A DNA stretch of 64,000 bases from an uncultured Oscillospiraceae bacterium (GTDB lineage Bacteria > Bacillota > Clostridia > Oscillospirales > Acutalibacteraceae). A model generated the notes under the pieces. It ran no database searches. It saw nothing but the letters and a program-made list of their open reading frames with translations, and had not been told where the DNA came from. The translations under genes and the position numbers were made by a program. Position 1 is the first letter of the stretch. The number at the start of each line of letters is the position of its first letter. This document shows positions 25,139 through 33,930 of this stretch, piece by piece. The stretch spans positions 160,306-224,305 of the forward strand of contig CABULH010000005.1 of NCBI GenBank assembly GCA_902492455.1, written 5' to 3'.

Positions 25139-25177
25139 AGCCGTGGAGATTGGGGCAAAGCTCCAATCTCCACGGCT
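25139..25177. terminator. Terminator hairpin between XRE unit and gerA operon
   Basis: 15-base perfect arms (AGCCGTGGAGATTGG and complement) with a nine-base loop, followed on the plus strand by TTGTTATTCTTTTT. It sits 26 bases past the gerAC stop; the minus-strand side lacks a T run. Confidence 0.7.
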
Positions 25178-25202
25178 TTGTTATTCTTTTTCCGCCGGGG
25201 CC

Positions 25203-26363
25203 TCACACCGCCGGGCGGATTTTTTCCTCCGCCGTCATGCCGCTGCGGTCGATGGTGACGGACGCCTGATAGGCATAGCTGCACTCCCTGAGCTTCTCCG
25301 GCCACTCCTTTTCAAAGCCCCGGATCACTGACGGCAGCCGCTGCATGGTTAAGCGGCCCAGAGCCAGGATATCGCAGCCGTAGACGTTCACCGAGCTCTC
25401 CACCGCCGCACGCATATCCGCTTCCACAATCCGTTCCAGCCGCTGCTGAATATCCTGCAGCCGCACCGTATCCAGCGGGAAATTGCCGTATTCCTCCCGG
25501 ATCTCCGCGCCGCATTCGGCCCGCAGACTGTAGCGCACCGTCTGGCCGGTGCGGGTCGGGGTGATCCGGATATCGGCGGCATTGATTTCCACCGTCACCT
25601 GGCCCTCGTCCGTATCCAGCACATAGAGGCAATTGTCCAGCCGATCCCGGATAAAGAGATAACCCCGGATGGCGGAAGCGTCCAGCTCCCCGGCCCAGAC
25701 GCCGTCCCGGAACAGGGCGGCGCCGTCCAGCACGGCGGTGGCCTCCTCTCCCTCTCCTTCCACCCGTACAATGGGGATCACCGCATCGGCCATGCCGCTG
25801 AGCGCCCGCTCCACATCCAGCAGGGAGGCTCTGGCGCACTCTCCCCGCTTCTCCCCTTCGGTCAGCAGGTTCGCCAGCTGCTCCGCCGGGACGGCGTAGC
25901 TGGGTGAGGGCACCCGGATCAGATCCTCCGCTTTGCCGCGGCAGATCACCATATTCACCGTGGGACGGCTTTCATGATCCCGCATAAAGAAATCCAGCAG
26001 TTGGGGCAGCGGCATGGATTTGGCTGCTTCCATCCCCAGCGCCACCACCCGGTTGTGCAGAATATAGGTTCCCCTGCCGGTCTGGGTGGCAAAGGCCTGG
26101 ATCGCGCCGGCAATGGAACGCCCCTCCACCGTATACACCTGGGTGGCGTTGTCCTCCTGCTCGGTGAGACTGCCCGACGTTTTCATGGTCTCGATGGCCT
26201 GGACCGACACTGTATACCCCTGGCTCATATCCGCGCCGTCTCCCGTGGGGTCCACGCCGATGGCGGTTACCACTACCTTCCCCGTGATTTCCGCCTTGTC
26301 CCGGAAACCTGGCAGCAGCGCCATACCCACGGCCAACGCCAGAATCACCGCCCACATTTTCAT
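25203..26363 (-). CDS. gerAC: Ger(x)C family spore germination protein, lipobox Cys absent
   Basis: 386 residues of the GerAC/GerBC family (EITGKVVVTAIGVDP; YILHNRVVALGMEAA; EFSIRDRL-like C-terminal region with GYLFIRDRLDN). These are normally inner-membrane lipoproteins of the spore nutrient receptor. Here the N-terminal region reads LLPGFRDKAEI, where relatives read L..GC(W)D..EI. The codon at the usual Cys is TTC (Phe), so lipid attachment should be lost. Overlaps gerAB by four bases. Otherwise full length. Confidence 0.9.
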   Translation of the reverse strand: MKMWAVILALAVGMALLPGFRDKAEITGKVVVTAIGVDPTGDGADMSQGYTVSVQAIETMKTSGSLTEQEDNATQVYTVEGRSIAGAIQAFATQTGRGTYILHNRVVALGMEAAKSMPLPQLLDFFMRDHESRPTVNMVICRGKAEDLIRVPSPSYAVPAEQLANLLTEGEKRGECARASLLDVERALSGMADAVIPIVRVEGEGEEATAVLDGAALFRDGVWAGELDASAIRGYLFIRDRLDNCLYVLDTDEGQVTVEINAADIRITPTRTGQTVRYSLRAECGAEIREEYGNFPLDTVRLQDIQQRLERIVEADMRAAVESSVNVYGCDILALGRLTMQRLPSVIRGFEKEWPEKLRECSYAYQASVTIDRSGMTAEEKIRPAV

Positions 26364-27454
26364 CCTTTCCGCGCCTCCTTCAGGCGTTTATTCCGCACCG
26401 CGTCGGCGGCGATCAACACCAGGGGCAGCAGCACCGCCATCACGGCGATGATCCCCACCGATATTCCCCAGATAGCCGCCCGCTCCTCCAGCAGCGGTGA
26501 GTTGCCCAGCAGCAAACCGGGGATCAGCACCAGCAGCCCGCCTCCCAGGGCATAGAGCAGCTTGAAGCGCTCCCCGCCGATGCGCTGGACACAGCTCATA
26601 TACTGCATGGCAAAAAAGGCCATTTTGACAAACAAAGCGGTTAGCCACAGCGCCGCGGCCAATATATCCACCCGCTGCAGCACCCCGATTTGGGCGGTGG
26701 TTACCGCTGTGTAATAGGGAAACAGCACCATCTCGCCATAGTCTCCCAGCACCCCGGCGGAGGTGGCCTGGATCACGATGACCCCCACCGCCGCCAGCAC
26801 CGTCCAGGTGAAATAATGACGGGTCATGTTCCCCTTGACGTAGGGCAGCAGCAGGCCGATGCTCACCACCTCCAGGGTGCGTGGCAGCTCCTCCAGCGTT
26901 CCGGCAATCACCGGCGACAGGCCGTCGTACAGCGGCGGCGCAAAGCAGAGGGGATCCATCTGGGGCAGCAGCGACAGGAAAACAAACACAACCATGGCCG
27001 CCACCCCGGCGATAATCAGCACCGCCGTCCGGCCCACCGCCTGCAAGCCGTGGAGGGCCGCCAGAAAAGCCGCCACCACCAGGGCCGCGCACAGGGCGAT
27101 CCGGGACATATCCGGATTCAGGGCGCTGCTGACAAAGTGATCGAAGCGCATCAGCGCGATCATCTGGATATACAGGCTCACCAGCGCGTAAAGCCCCGCC
27201 ACCACCAGACCGCCCCGGCCGAAAAGAATGCAGGCGTAATCCACCGTGCCCGCGCCGTGGGTGCGCCGGGCAAACCACCAGACAGGCAGATAAAGCAGTA
27301 GCAGCAAAGGGATCTGCAGCAGGGTGGCGATCATAAAATCCGTGGCGTGGGAGGTTTGATGCAGCGTCGGCAGTGAGGTAAGGGACACGGCCAACCGGCT
27401 GGCCAGCAGAATGGCGATCAGCTGTCCCCCGCTGATCCGACTGTCTTTTTCCAC
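26360..27454 (-). CDS. gerAB: GerAB-type spore germination permease
   Basis: 364 residues with about ten membrane helices. APC-like germinant receptor subunit B (ISGGQLIAILLASRLAVSLT; LDLATLLQ-type start, LEVVSIGLLLPYVKG in the middle). Binds the nutrient germinant in the spore inner membrane. Starts two bases after the gerAA stop and overlaps gerAC by four, so all three are made together. Confidence 0.93.
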   Translation of the reverse strand: MEKDSRISGGQLIAILLASRLAVSLTSLPTLHQTSHATDFMIATLLQIPLLLLLYLPVWWFARRTHGAGTVDYACILFGRGGLVVAGLYALVSLYIQMIALMRFDHFVSSALNPDMSRIALCAALVVAAFLAALHGLQAVGRTAVLIIAGVAAMVVFVFLSLLPQMDPLCFAPPLYDGLSPVIAGTLEELPRTLEVVSIGLLLPYVKGNMTRHYFTWTVLAAVGVIVIQATSAGVLGDYGEMVLFPYYTAVTTAQIGVLQRVDILAAALWLTALFVKMAFFAMQYMSCVQRIGGERFKLLYALGGGLLVLIPGLLLGNSPLLEERAAIWGISVGIIAVMAVLLPLVLIAADAVRNKRLKEARKG

Positions 27455-27456
27455 CC

Positions 27457-29016
27457 TTATTCCTCCTTTTTATCCGATTTGGACGCCGCCCGGGAGGTGG
27501 CGATCTGGGAGCCGGGCACATTCTGTACACGGAATTTCTGCTTCCACAGCTTGCGCCAATCCGCCCGGATCAGCACGTCCATCATGTCCTTGGGACTGAA
27601 GGGAGACAGGGGCGCCATATAGGGAATGCTTTGGATGTTCATAGCACAGACGCTGCAGATAAACAGGCAGGTCCCCAGCATCACCCCGTAAAGTCCCAGC
27701 GAGCCTCCCAGCAGAATGAAGGCAAAGCGCAGGATCGCCATGGCGCCGTACAGGGAGGGGATGACAAAGGAGCTCATGGCCGTCATGGCGACGATAATCA
27801 CCATCGGCGCGCCCACCAGTCCCGCACGCACGGCGGATTCCCCGATTACCAGAGCACCCACGATGCTCACTGCGTGGCCGACGGATTTGGGAAACCGCAG
27901 CCCCGCCTCCCGCATGATCTCGAACAGGAAGTGGATCAGCAGGGCCTCCACCATCAGGGGGAAGGGGGTGGCCTGGTTGGCGTTGAGAAAGCTCAGCAGC
28001 AGCACCGGCGGGAACATCTCCGGGTGATAGGTGCCCACCGCCACATAGATGCCCGGCAGCAGCATGCTGACAAAGAAGGAAACGTATTTAATCAGCCGCA
28101 GAAAGGTAGCGTAATAGGGATTCAGGGCATAGTCGTCCATGGACTGGAAGTGTTCCACAAACAGATAGGGGATCACCAGCACGAAGGGGGTGCCGTCCAC
28201 CAGCACCCCAATGCGGCCCTCGGTGATCTTGCCGCAGAGGGTATCCGGCCGCTCGGTAACGTCCACGCCGGAAAACAGAGAGAGATGCCGGTTTTCCAGG
28301 AAGGGCTGGATATACCCCGACTCCAGCACCACGTCCAGGGGGATGGAAGCCAGGCGTTCTCGGATATCCCGCAGCAGCCGGGGGGATATCCGGGAGCGCA
28401 TGTAGCACATGCACACCGCCGTGTTGCTGGTCTTCCCCACCGACATCATCTCAAAGGTGAGATCCGGGGTTTTCAGCCGCCGGCGGATCATGGAGATGTT
28501 CACCCGGATCGCCTCGGTGAAGCCCTCCCGGGAGCCGCGGACCGTCACCTCGGTGGAGGGCTCCGACACGCCCCGCATCATGAATGCCTGCAGGCCGCCC
28601 AGCACCGCGTAAGGAGCGCCGTCCACCAGCACCGCGCCGAAGCCGGAGGCCACCAGGTTGATCAGCTCCTCCATGGTGCACACCTGCAGCATATCCGCAT
28701 AGCCCAGCACATCGTCCCGGATGTGATCCAGCAGCGCCTGAGGGGTATAGCTGCCGGTGATGGAGGTGATGGGCAGGATAACGGCGTCGGCCATCATATG
28801 GCGGTCGATCATCCCTTCCAGGGTCACCACCGCCGCCTCATGGCCGCAGATGTTCAGCCGCCGGATGGTTAAATCCGCGCTGACCCCGAACTGGGTGCGC
28901 AGATACACCAGGTCATCCATCAGCACCCCGGTGATGGGAACCGACGGTTCGGGAGGCTTCACCTCCTTTACATCCATTTGAGTGGTCTGTAAGAATTCCT
29001 TCAGCTTTTTGAACAT
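27457..29016 (-). CDS. gerAA: GerAA-type spore germination protein
   Basis: 519 residues. Hydrophilic N-terminal domain (about 1-290; FGVSADLTIRRLNICGHEAA), with the conserved VDGTPFVLVIPYLFVEHFQS and the region ESGYIQPFLENRHLS. Five or so membrane helices follow (YVSFFVSMLLPGIYVAVGTY; ALVIGESAVRAGLVGAPMVI). Subunit A forms the oligomeric ion channel of the germinant receptor. First gene of the operon, divergent from DUF421. Confidence 0.95.
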   Translation of the reverse strand: MFKKLKEFLQTTQMDVKEVKPPEPSVPITGVLMDDLVYLRTQFGVSADLTIRRLNICGHEAAVVTLEGMIDRHMMADAVILPITSITGSYTPQALLDHIRDDVLGYADMLQVCTMEELINLVASGFGAVLVDGAPYAVLGGLQAFMMRGVSEPSTEVTVRGSREGFTEAIRVNISMIRRRLKTPDLTFEMMSVGKTSNTAVCMCYMRSRISPRLLRDIRERLASIPLDVVLESGYIQPFLENRHLSLFSGVDVTERPDTLCGKITEGRIGVLVDGTPFVLVIPYLFVEHFQSMDDYALNPYYATFLRLIKYVSFFVSMLLPGIYVAVGTYHPEMFPPVLLLSFLNANQATPFPLMVEALLIHFLFEIMREAGLRFPKSVGHAVSIVGALVIGESAVRAGLVGAPMVIIVAMTAMSSFVIPSLYGAMAILRFAFILLGGSLGLYGVMLGTCLFICSVCAMNIQSIPYMAPLSPFSPKDMMDVLIRADWRKLWKQKFRVQNVPGSQIATSRAASKSDKKEE

Positions 29017-29071
29017 CCGTCAACCCGCCTTTCGCCTTGACCGCCCGCACCGCTTGGTCCGGTAATGCCTG

Positions 29072-29121
29072 TATTGTGTCCGGAAAAACGGGAATATATT
29101 CCGGTTATCCGACCCATACTA
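29072..29121. promoter_or_regulatory. Divergent sigma-G-like promoters sharing a palindromic -35
   Basis: The palindrome GGAATATATTCC (29091-29102) gives GGAATA in both directions. On the plus strand, 18 bases later is CATACTA (29115-29121), an exact match to the forespore sigma-G -10. On the minus strand, 18 bases away is CACAATA (29072-29078), five of seven. They would drive DUF421-DUF4363 and gerAA-AB-AC respectively. Forespore expression is the known pattern for gerA operons. Confidence 0.55.
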
Positions 29122-29207
29122 TAGCCACGCGGCTCCTGCTGATCCATCCCATCTGTTTCCGGGAGTCGCGCATCCTCGGCCGCCTGAGCCGGAAAGGCAG
29201 GACTGTC

Positions 29208-29903
29208 ATGACCATCACCGCCATACGCACTGTGATCATTTACATTTTTCTCATCGCCGCCATGCGCATCATGGGCAAGCGCCAGCTGGGCGAGCTGCAG
29301 CCGGTGGAGCTGGTGGTGACCCTGCTGATCTCCGACCTGGCCGCGGTGCCCATGCAGGAAAGCGGCATGCCTCTGCTGGTGGGGCTGGTCCCCATCTTCG
29401 TGCTGGTGGCGATGGAGCTGCTTCTCTCCGGCCTGATGCTCAAGGTCCCCTGGGTTTCCCGCATGATCAGCGGCAACCCCATCGTCATCGTCAACAACGG
29501 CAAACTGGATCAGAAGGCCCTCAAGCGGCTGCGGCTGACCCTGGACGATCTGATGGAAAGCCTGCGGCAGCTCAACTATTTCGATCTGCGGGACATCCAG
29601 TACGCGGTGGCGGAAACCAACGGCAAGATCAGCGTCTTCCCCATGCCCGCCAAGCAGCCGGTCACCTGCGGAGACGTGGACCGGGTTCCCCAGGACACCG
29701 GCATGCCGGTGGTGGTAATCAGCGACGGGAAGATCTCCCAGTGGGCCATGGAGCTGCTGGGATTGACGGAGGAATGGGTACGGGATATCCTGATCCGGAA
29801 CAACGTGGCGGAGGAAGACGTATTTCTTATGACGGTAGATAAATCCCGGCAGTATTTTATCCTGCGCTGCGACGAAGCCAAGGCGCAGGCCGCCGGGGCC
29901 TGA
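29208..29903 (+). CDS. DUF421 membrane protein (YetF family)
   Basis: 231 residues from the ATG at 29208. Three N-terminal membrane helices, then the DUF421 core (MRIMGKRQLGELQPVELVVT; LLISDLAAVPMQ; GNPIVIVNNGKLDQKALKRL; RQLNYFDLRDIQYAVAETNG). Relatives include YetF/YkjA and the 2Duf protein that speeds nutrient germination in some Bacillus spores. It sits divergent from gerAA behind a sigma-G-like promoter, which supports a spore-membrane role here (inference). Confidence 0.9.
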   Translation: MTITAIRTVIIYIFLIAAMRIMGKRQLGELQPVELVVTLLISDLAAVPMQESGMPLLVGLVPIFVLVAMELLLSGLMLKVPWVSRMISGNPIVIVNNGKLDQKALKRLRLTLDDLMESLRQLNYFDLRDIQYAVAETNGKISVFPMPAKQPVTCGDVDRVPQDTGMPVVVISDGKISQWAMELLGLTEEWVRDILIRNNVAEEDVFLMTVDKSRQYFILRCDEAKAQAAGA

Positions 29904-29935
29904 TTCCCCTTTTTTGGAAAGGATGGGTTTACCAG

Positions 29936-30316
29936 ATGAAACGAGTGGTTCTCGCCATCGTGCTGCTGGCAGCGGTGGCGGGGTTGTGCGGTTTATCCCT
30001 TTACACCCAGGTAAGCGGCGCCGGCTATCTGCTCACCATGACTGACAAGCTGGAGGACGCTTATCGGGCGGACGATCTGGAAGAATGCCGGCAGCTGGCC
30101 GAACAGTTCACCCAGGAATTCCAGCAGCGGACCCGGTATTTCCCCTTCTTTATGCGCCACGGAGACATCTGGGCCATCGAGGAAACGGTGATTGCCCTGC
30201 CCATCTACCTGGAAACCGACGATCTGCAGCATTTTTTATCCGAGCTTGCCAAGTGCCGCAGCCAGCTGGAAAAGCTCTATCAATTGGAGCTTCCCCTGCC
30301 GGAAAATATATTGTAA
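29936..30316 (+). CDS. DUF4363 family protein
   Basis: 126 residues. An N-terminal membrane anchor (VVLAIVLLAAVAGLCGLSLY) is followed by a helical domain (LEECRQLAEQFTQEFQQRTR; FFMRHGDIWAIEETVIALPI). DUF4363 genes typically follow DUF421 genes in Clostridia, as here (32-base gap), so the two probably act together. Function unknown. Confidence 0.85.
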   Translation: MKRVVLAIVLLAAVAGLCGLSLYTQVSGAGYLLTMTDKLEDAYRADDLEECRQLAEQFTQEFQQRTRYFPFFMRHGDIWAIEETVIALPIYLETDDLQHFLSELAKCRSQLEKLYQLELPLPENIL

Positions 30317-30322
30317 ATCGGA

Positions 30323-30357
30323 CAAACCGCGGCGTGACACTGTCACGCCGCGGTTTG
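30323..30357 (+). terminator. Terminator after DUF4363
   Basis: 17-base perfect arms (CAAACCGCGGCGTGACA and complement) around a single central base, followed by TTTTTCG. Confidence 0.85.
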
Positions 30358-30454
30358 TTTTTCGTCCATGCTCTTACGTTTTATCTTCTGAATTATAGGA
30401 ATAGACAAAATGTATTGATTATTTTATTTGGAATATAGAAATATATTTTTGGAG

Positions 30455-30483
30455 TTTACATGTGGTAAAATTATATATATAAT
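30455..30483 (+). promoter_or_regulatory. Sigma-A-type promoter of the metalloprotease gene
   Basis: TTTACA (30455-30460), 17-base spacer, TATAAT (30478-30483), in a very AT-rich stretch about 90 bases before the start codon. Confidence 0.6.
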
Positions 30484-30572
30484 GAATATAGAAAGAAAAT
30501 AACCAAAAATCGGTGGAGGGATGATTCCCATGGCGTACCTTTAAAACGCAACAAATAAGAAAAAAGCGGAGG

Positions 30573-33215
30573 ATGTGTAGAATGAAAAAGAGATCCGTCA
30601 GACGACTGCTGTCCTGGTTTTTGGTGATCGCCCTGTCTCTGATTCCGCTGCAATCCCAGGCTTCTGCCGAAACCGCGCTGAATAACGAAGCGGAATCCAT
30701 AGCCTCCCGATTGACTTCGCTGGCCGAATTGGATACCATTATGACCGAGGAGCTCTCCATGCGGGAGGAATCCGTGAAGGTATACAGCATCGGCAGCAAC
30801 GGCTATATCGCCGCCGTCTATAATGATCCCGTCCACTATCAGGACGCGTCCGGTCAGTGGCGGGAGATCGACAACCGCCTCACCGCCGTGACGGCGGAAA
30901 CAACCAACGGCGATTCCGCCGCTTATTACCGGAACACCGCCAGCCCGCTCACCGTACAGTTCCCCGCCTCCCTGACCGCGGAAACACCGCTGCGGATCGC
31001 CATCGGCGAATTGGAATTGGGCATGGCTCTCCAAAGTGCTGTGGAGGGTTTGGAAACCGCCCAGGCGGCCAAAACCATCGGCGCCGCTTTTCAGGCTCAA
31101 ACGCCCGCGCAGTCCCCTCTTCCGGAGCAGCTGGTGATGGCCGAAGAAGCGGCGGCCCAGATTCAGGCCCGGCTTCCCCAGGAGGAAAAACTGGCAGAGG
31201 TGAACGCCCTGCTGGCAGCGGAGGCGGATCCGGAGGCCCGGCTGGAAATTCTGCGGAACGCCAAAATGGAGCTGGATCATCAGAAATCCGTGGTGGATTA
31301 TGAGGACGTGCTGCCGGGGGTAACCCTGCAATATGTTCTCCACGGGGACGAACTGAAGGAGAATTTGATCCTCTCCCAAGCGCCCAGCCAAACCGCTTAT
31401 ACCTTCGCCCTGACCTTCAGCGGCTATACCGCCCGGCTGCAGGAGGACGGCGCGGTCTTCTTCCACAAAATCGGGGAAAACGGCGCAGAAGCGGAGGAGC
31501 CTGCCGCCGTCATTCCCGCCCCCTATATGTTCGATGCGCTGGACAACATGAATTTCGATATCGCCGTGGAACTGGAGCCCACCCCCACCGGCGCGCTCTA
31601 CCGCCTGATCCCCGATGGAGATTGGCTGCAGGACCCGGAGCGGCAGTATCCCGTCACCATCGACCCGGCGGTGAAGGACAGCCGCACAACGTCCACCTTG
31701 GCGACGGATATCATCGACAACGGCGTTATGGAAAGCGATCCCACCACCGTCTATTACACCACCAACCGCTTTTATGTCGGCTCCCATGTATCCGGAGGCA
31801 AAGCTTACGCGGCGTGGACCTATATCCAGCTGCCCCGGATCAGCGCCATTTCCACCAGCGATTTTATTTTAAGTGCGGAATTAACTCTTACCCATTATCC
31901 CACGGCGTCATGGCAAACGGCGGTAAATAATATCTATCAAATATTCAGCACCAGTTCCTGGGATGCCACCACTCTTTGCTGGAACAATAAACCTGCGGCC
32001 ACCGGCAGTCTCCAAGGCGTTATATACTCAACAACCAAGGATCAACCGTTAAGTAATGATAAGGCTTCAATAACAAAACTGGCTAGGACATGGTACTCAT
32101 CCAGTACAGCAGCCTGCCGTTTCGTCATCAAACCTCAGGAAGTTCGTCTAAACGCCACCAACCGCACCTGTTATTACAGCAGCGACTGCGGCTCTGCCGA
32201 CCAGGCCAAAAGGCCCCAGATGTCCGTCGTGTTTTACAAGGGAAGCCAAACGACAGGCATCACTAATAACGAGATATACTCTCTCAGAAATTCATACTGC
32301 GGTCAATATCTGGATGTTCCCAACGCCGGCGGTAGCGGTTCTCAGCTGATTCAATGCAAACTCAATGGCGGAACCAATCAGCAATGGCGGACAGAATATT
32401 GTGGCGGCGGTGTCTACCGCATCGTTCCCCAGCATAACATCGCCCTGCGCCTTCATATTCCCAACGCCCAAGATACGGAAGGTGTCAATGTCGAGGTCTA
32501 TTCCGTTTACGACGATGGACGGCAATACTTCCAGATAATATCCAACGGGGACGGCACTTACCGTATCCAGCCGTTATGCAGCAGCACCCGGGTACTCAGC
32601 GTCCGGGGACCCAGTACAGCGGAATTAGCCAAAATTGAACTCAAAACCTGGACTGGCGCTTCCCAGATGCGGTGGACATTCATTCCAGCGTTTAAAAATG
32701 GTGTGGATTATATACTCAGTTCAGCAGATGAAGACGATCCCGGATACAACTCTAAAACTTTTTCGATTCGAATCGCCAACCAGAAAGGATTATATACCGC
32801 TCATGAAAGCGATGCGATCGCCGCAATGAATGCTTGGAATGCCCAAGCTGGAACCTCTATAACCAGCAACAGCAGCGCCGTCAACTCTATTATAATTGAA
32901 GAATCTGGAAGTGGAGGACAATATGTATTGGGCTCATATAATGCGGACAGCAAAAGCAATGGGCGAGCAAATCGCTTTACGATCCGCATATATCAAAAAA
33001 CTATAGACACCCATCCCTCTTTTTATTCTCTAACCGCTGAGCAAAAAACAACGGTTTACCGCAATACCATCGCTCATGAGTTAGGACATGCGCTGGGCTT
33101 AAACGACAATCCAACAGGCGCTGCCAGTATCATGAAGTATTCCTATACACCTTGGAGCGGCTATTATCCCGAACCCGCGGATGCTTACGGTGTTAGAGTT
33201 TATTTTAGAGAATAG
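30573..33215 (+). CDS. Secreted multidomain zinc metalloprotease with DNRLRE and ricin-lectin domains
   Basis: 880 residues; ribosome site GGAGG. The signal peptide ends near QSQASA. Residues about 60-90 (NDPVHYQDASGQWREIDNRL) and 365-560 (many Trp/Tyr; TTLCWNNKPAATGS) resemble DNRLRE-type surface proteins. Residues about 570-710 are a ricin-type beta-trefoil (RNSYCGQYLDVPNAGGSGSQ; NQQW). The C-terminus is a metzincin-like protease: HELGHALGLND at 835, followed by SIMKYSY as a Met-turn. The third zinc ligand appears to be Asp, as in snapalysin. Codon use becomes AT-richer from about 31,860 onward. Likely secreted and binding glycans; target unknown. Confidence 0.82.
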   Translation: MCRMKKRSVRRLLSWFLVIALSLIPLQSQASAETALNNEAESIASRLTSLAELDTIMTEELSMREESVKVYSIGSNGYIAAVYNDPVHYQDASGQWREIDNRLTAVTAETTNGDSAAYYRNTASPLTVQFPASLTAETPLRIAIGELELGMALQSAVEGLETAQAAKTIGAAFQAQTPAQSPLPEQLVMAEEAAAQIQARLPQEEKLAEVNALLAAEADPEARLEILRNAKMELDHQKSVVDYEDVLPGVTLQYVLHGDELKENLILSQAPSQTAYTFALTFSGYTARLQEDGAVFFHKIGENGAEAEEPAAVIPAPYMFDALDNMNFDIAVELEPTPTGALYRLIPDGDWLQDPERQYPVTIDPAVKDSRTTSTLATDIIDNGVMESDPTTVYYTTNRFYVGSHVSGGKAYAAWTYIQLPRISAISTSDFILSAELTLTHYPTASWQTAVNNIYQIFSTSSWDATTLCWNNKPAATGSLQGVIYSTTKDQPLSNDKASITKLARTWYSSSTAACRFVIKPQEVRLNATNRTCYYSSDCGSADQAKRPQMSVVFYKGSQTTGITNNEIYSLRNSYCGQYLDVPNAGGSGSQLIQCKLNGGTNQQWRTEYCGGGVYRIVPQHNIALRLHIPNAQDTEGVNVEVYSVYDDGRQYFQIISNGDGTYRIQPLCSSTRVLSVRGPSTAELAKIELKTWTGASQMRWTFIPAFKNGVDYILSSADEDDPGYNSKTFSIRIANQKGLYTAHESDAIAAMNAWNAQAGTSITSNSSAVNSIIIEESGSGGQYVLGSYNADSKSNGRANRFTIRIYQKTIDTHPSFYSLTAEQKTTVYRNTIAHELGHALGLNDNPTGAASIMKYSYTPWSGYYPEPADAYGVRVYFRE

Positions 33216-33246
33216 AACCGAATTATAGAAAGGAGGCCAATCTCAA

Positions 33247-33855
33247 ATGAAAAAAGTTATAGCTACTGTCATTTCAAGTCTGCTTTTCCTTGGTTTAGCA
33301 GGCTGTTCAGCATCCGAAGCAGACCCCACCTATGTGGAGGAACTAATCAAACTTCCGGATAGTAAAGAGGTTCTGTTGGAGCATACTGAAATGATTGCCG
33401 TTATCAAGGTTATGGACACTGAGATCATGGAATTTCCTGATGCTTTCGATTCGAAAACAGATTCACAAAAATACTATATATCGACAGCAAAAATTGAAAA
33501 AGTTTTTATGGGAGAACAGCCGGAGGCGCAGGAAGTCAAAATTCTTCAGCGGGGCGACAATAAAACAAAAATCTATAAAAGCGTGATATATAGTGGCGGA
33601 TATCTCGAGACCGAAGACAGATGGTTATTACTCTTAAATGAACTGCCTGCAGAAGTGCAGCAACAGTTTGAAGAAACCATAGGTCAGATTCCTTATGAAG
33701 TTTGTCCGCTAGTAGGACAATACAAACTGAGCGCCGATGACAACTTCATCTCTATCACTGATGAATCTAAAAAAATGTTTGGCAATTTGCAATCGGTGGA
33801 TTCTATGAAGGTAGTATGTGATCAATATCTTCAGAAAAAGGAAAGTATATCGTAA
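33247..33855 (+). CDS. Lipoprotein, unknown
   Basis: 202 residues with an AAAGGAGG ribosome site. Lipobox LGLAGCSAS at residues 15-23. The mature part is acidic with no recognised family (TEMIAVIKVMDTEIMEFPDA; YYISTAKIEKVFMGEQPEAQ). It follows the secreted metalloprotease by 31 bases in the same direction and shares its AT-rich composition. A role with that protease, such as chaperone or inhibitor at the surface, is a guess. Confidence 0.75.
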   Translation: MKKVIATVISSLLFLGLAGCSASEADPTYVEELIKLPDSKEVLLEHTEMIAVIKVMDTEIMEFPDAFDSKTDSQKYYISTAKIEKVFMGEQPEAQEVKILQRGDNKTKIYKSVIYSGGYLETEDRWLLLLNELPAEVQQQFEETIGQIPYEVCPLVGQYKLSADDNFISITDESKKMFGNLQSVDSMKVVCDQYLQKKESIS

Positions 33856-33866
33856 TATTGCACAGC

Positions 33867-33905
33867 CCTCCAAGGCTGTCGATATACCGTCGGCCGCCTT
33901 GGAGG
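33867..33905 (+). terminator. Terminator-like hairpin between lipoprotein genes
   Basis: CCTCCAAGGC and GCCTTGGAGG around a 19-base loop with its own weak pairing, followed by TTTGAT. A weak T run; may be leaky. Confidence 0.45.
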
Positions 33906-33930
33906 TTTGATACGGGAGAGAGGATATTTC

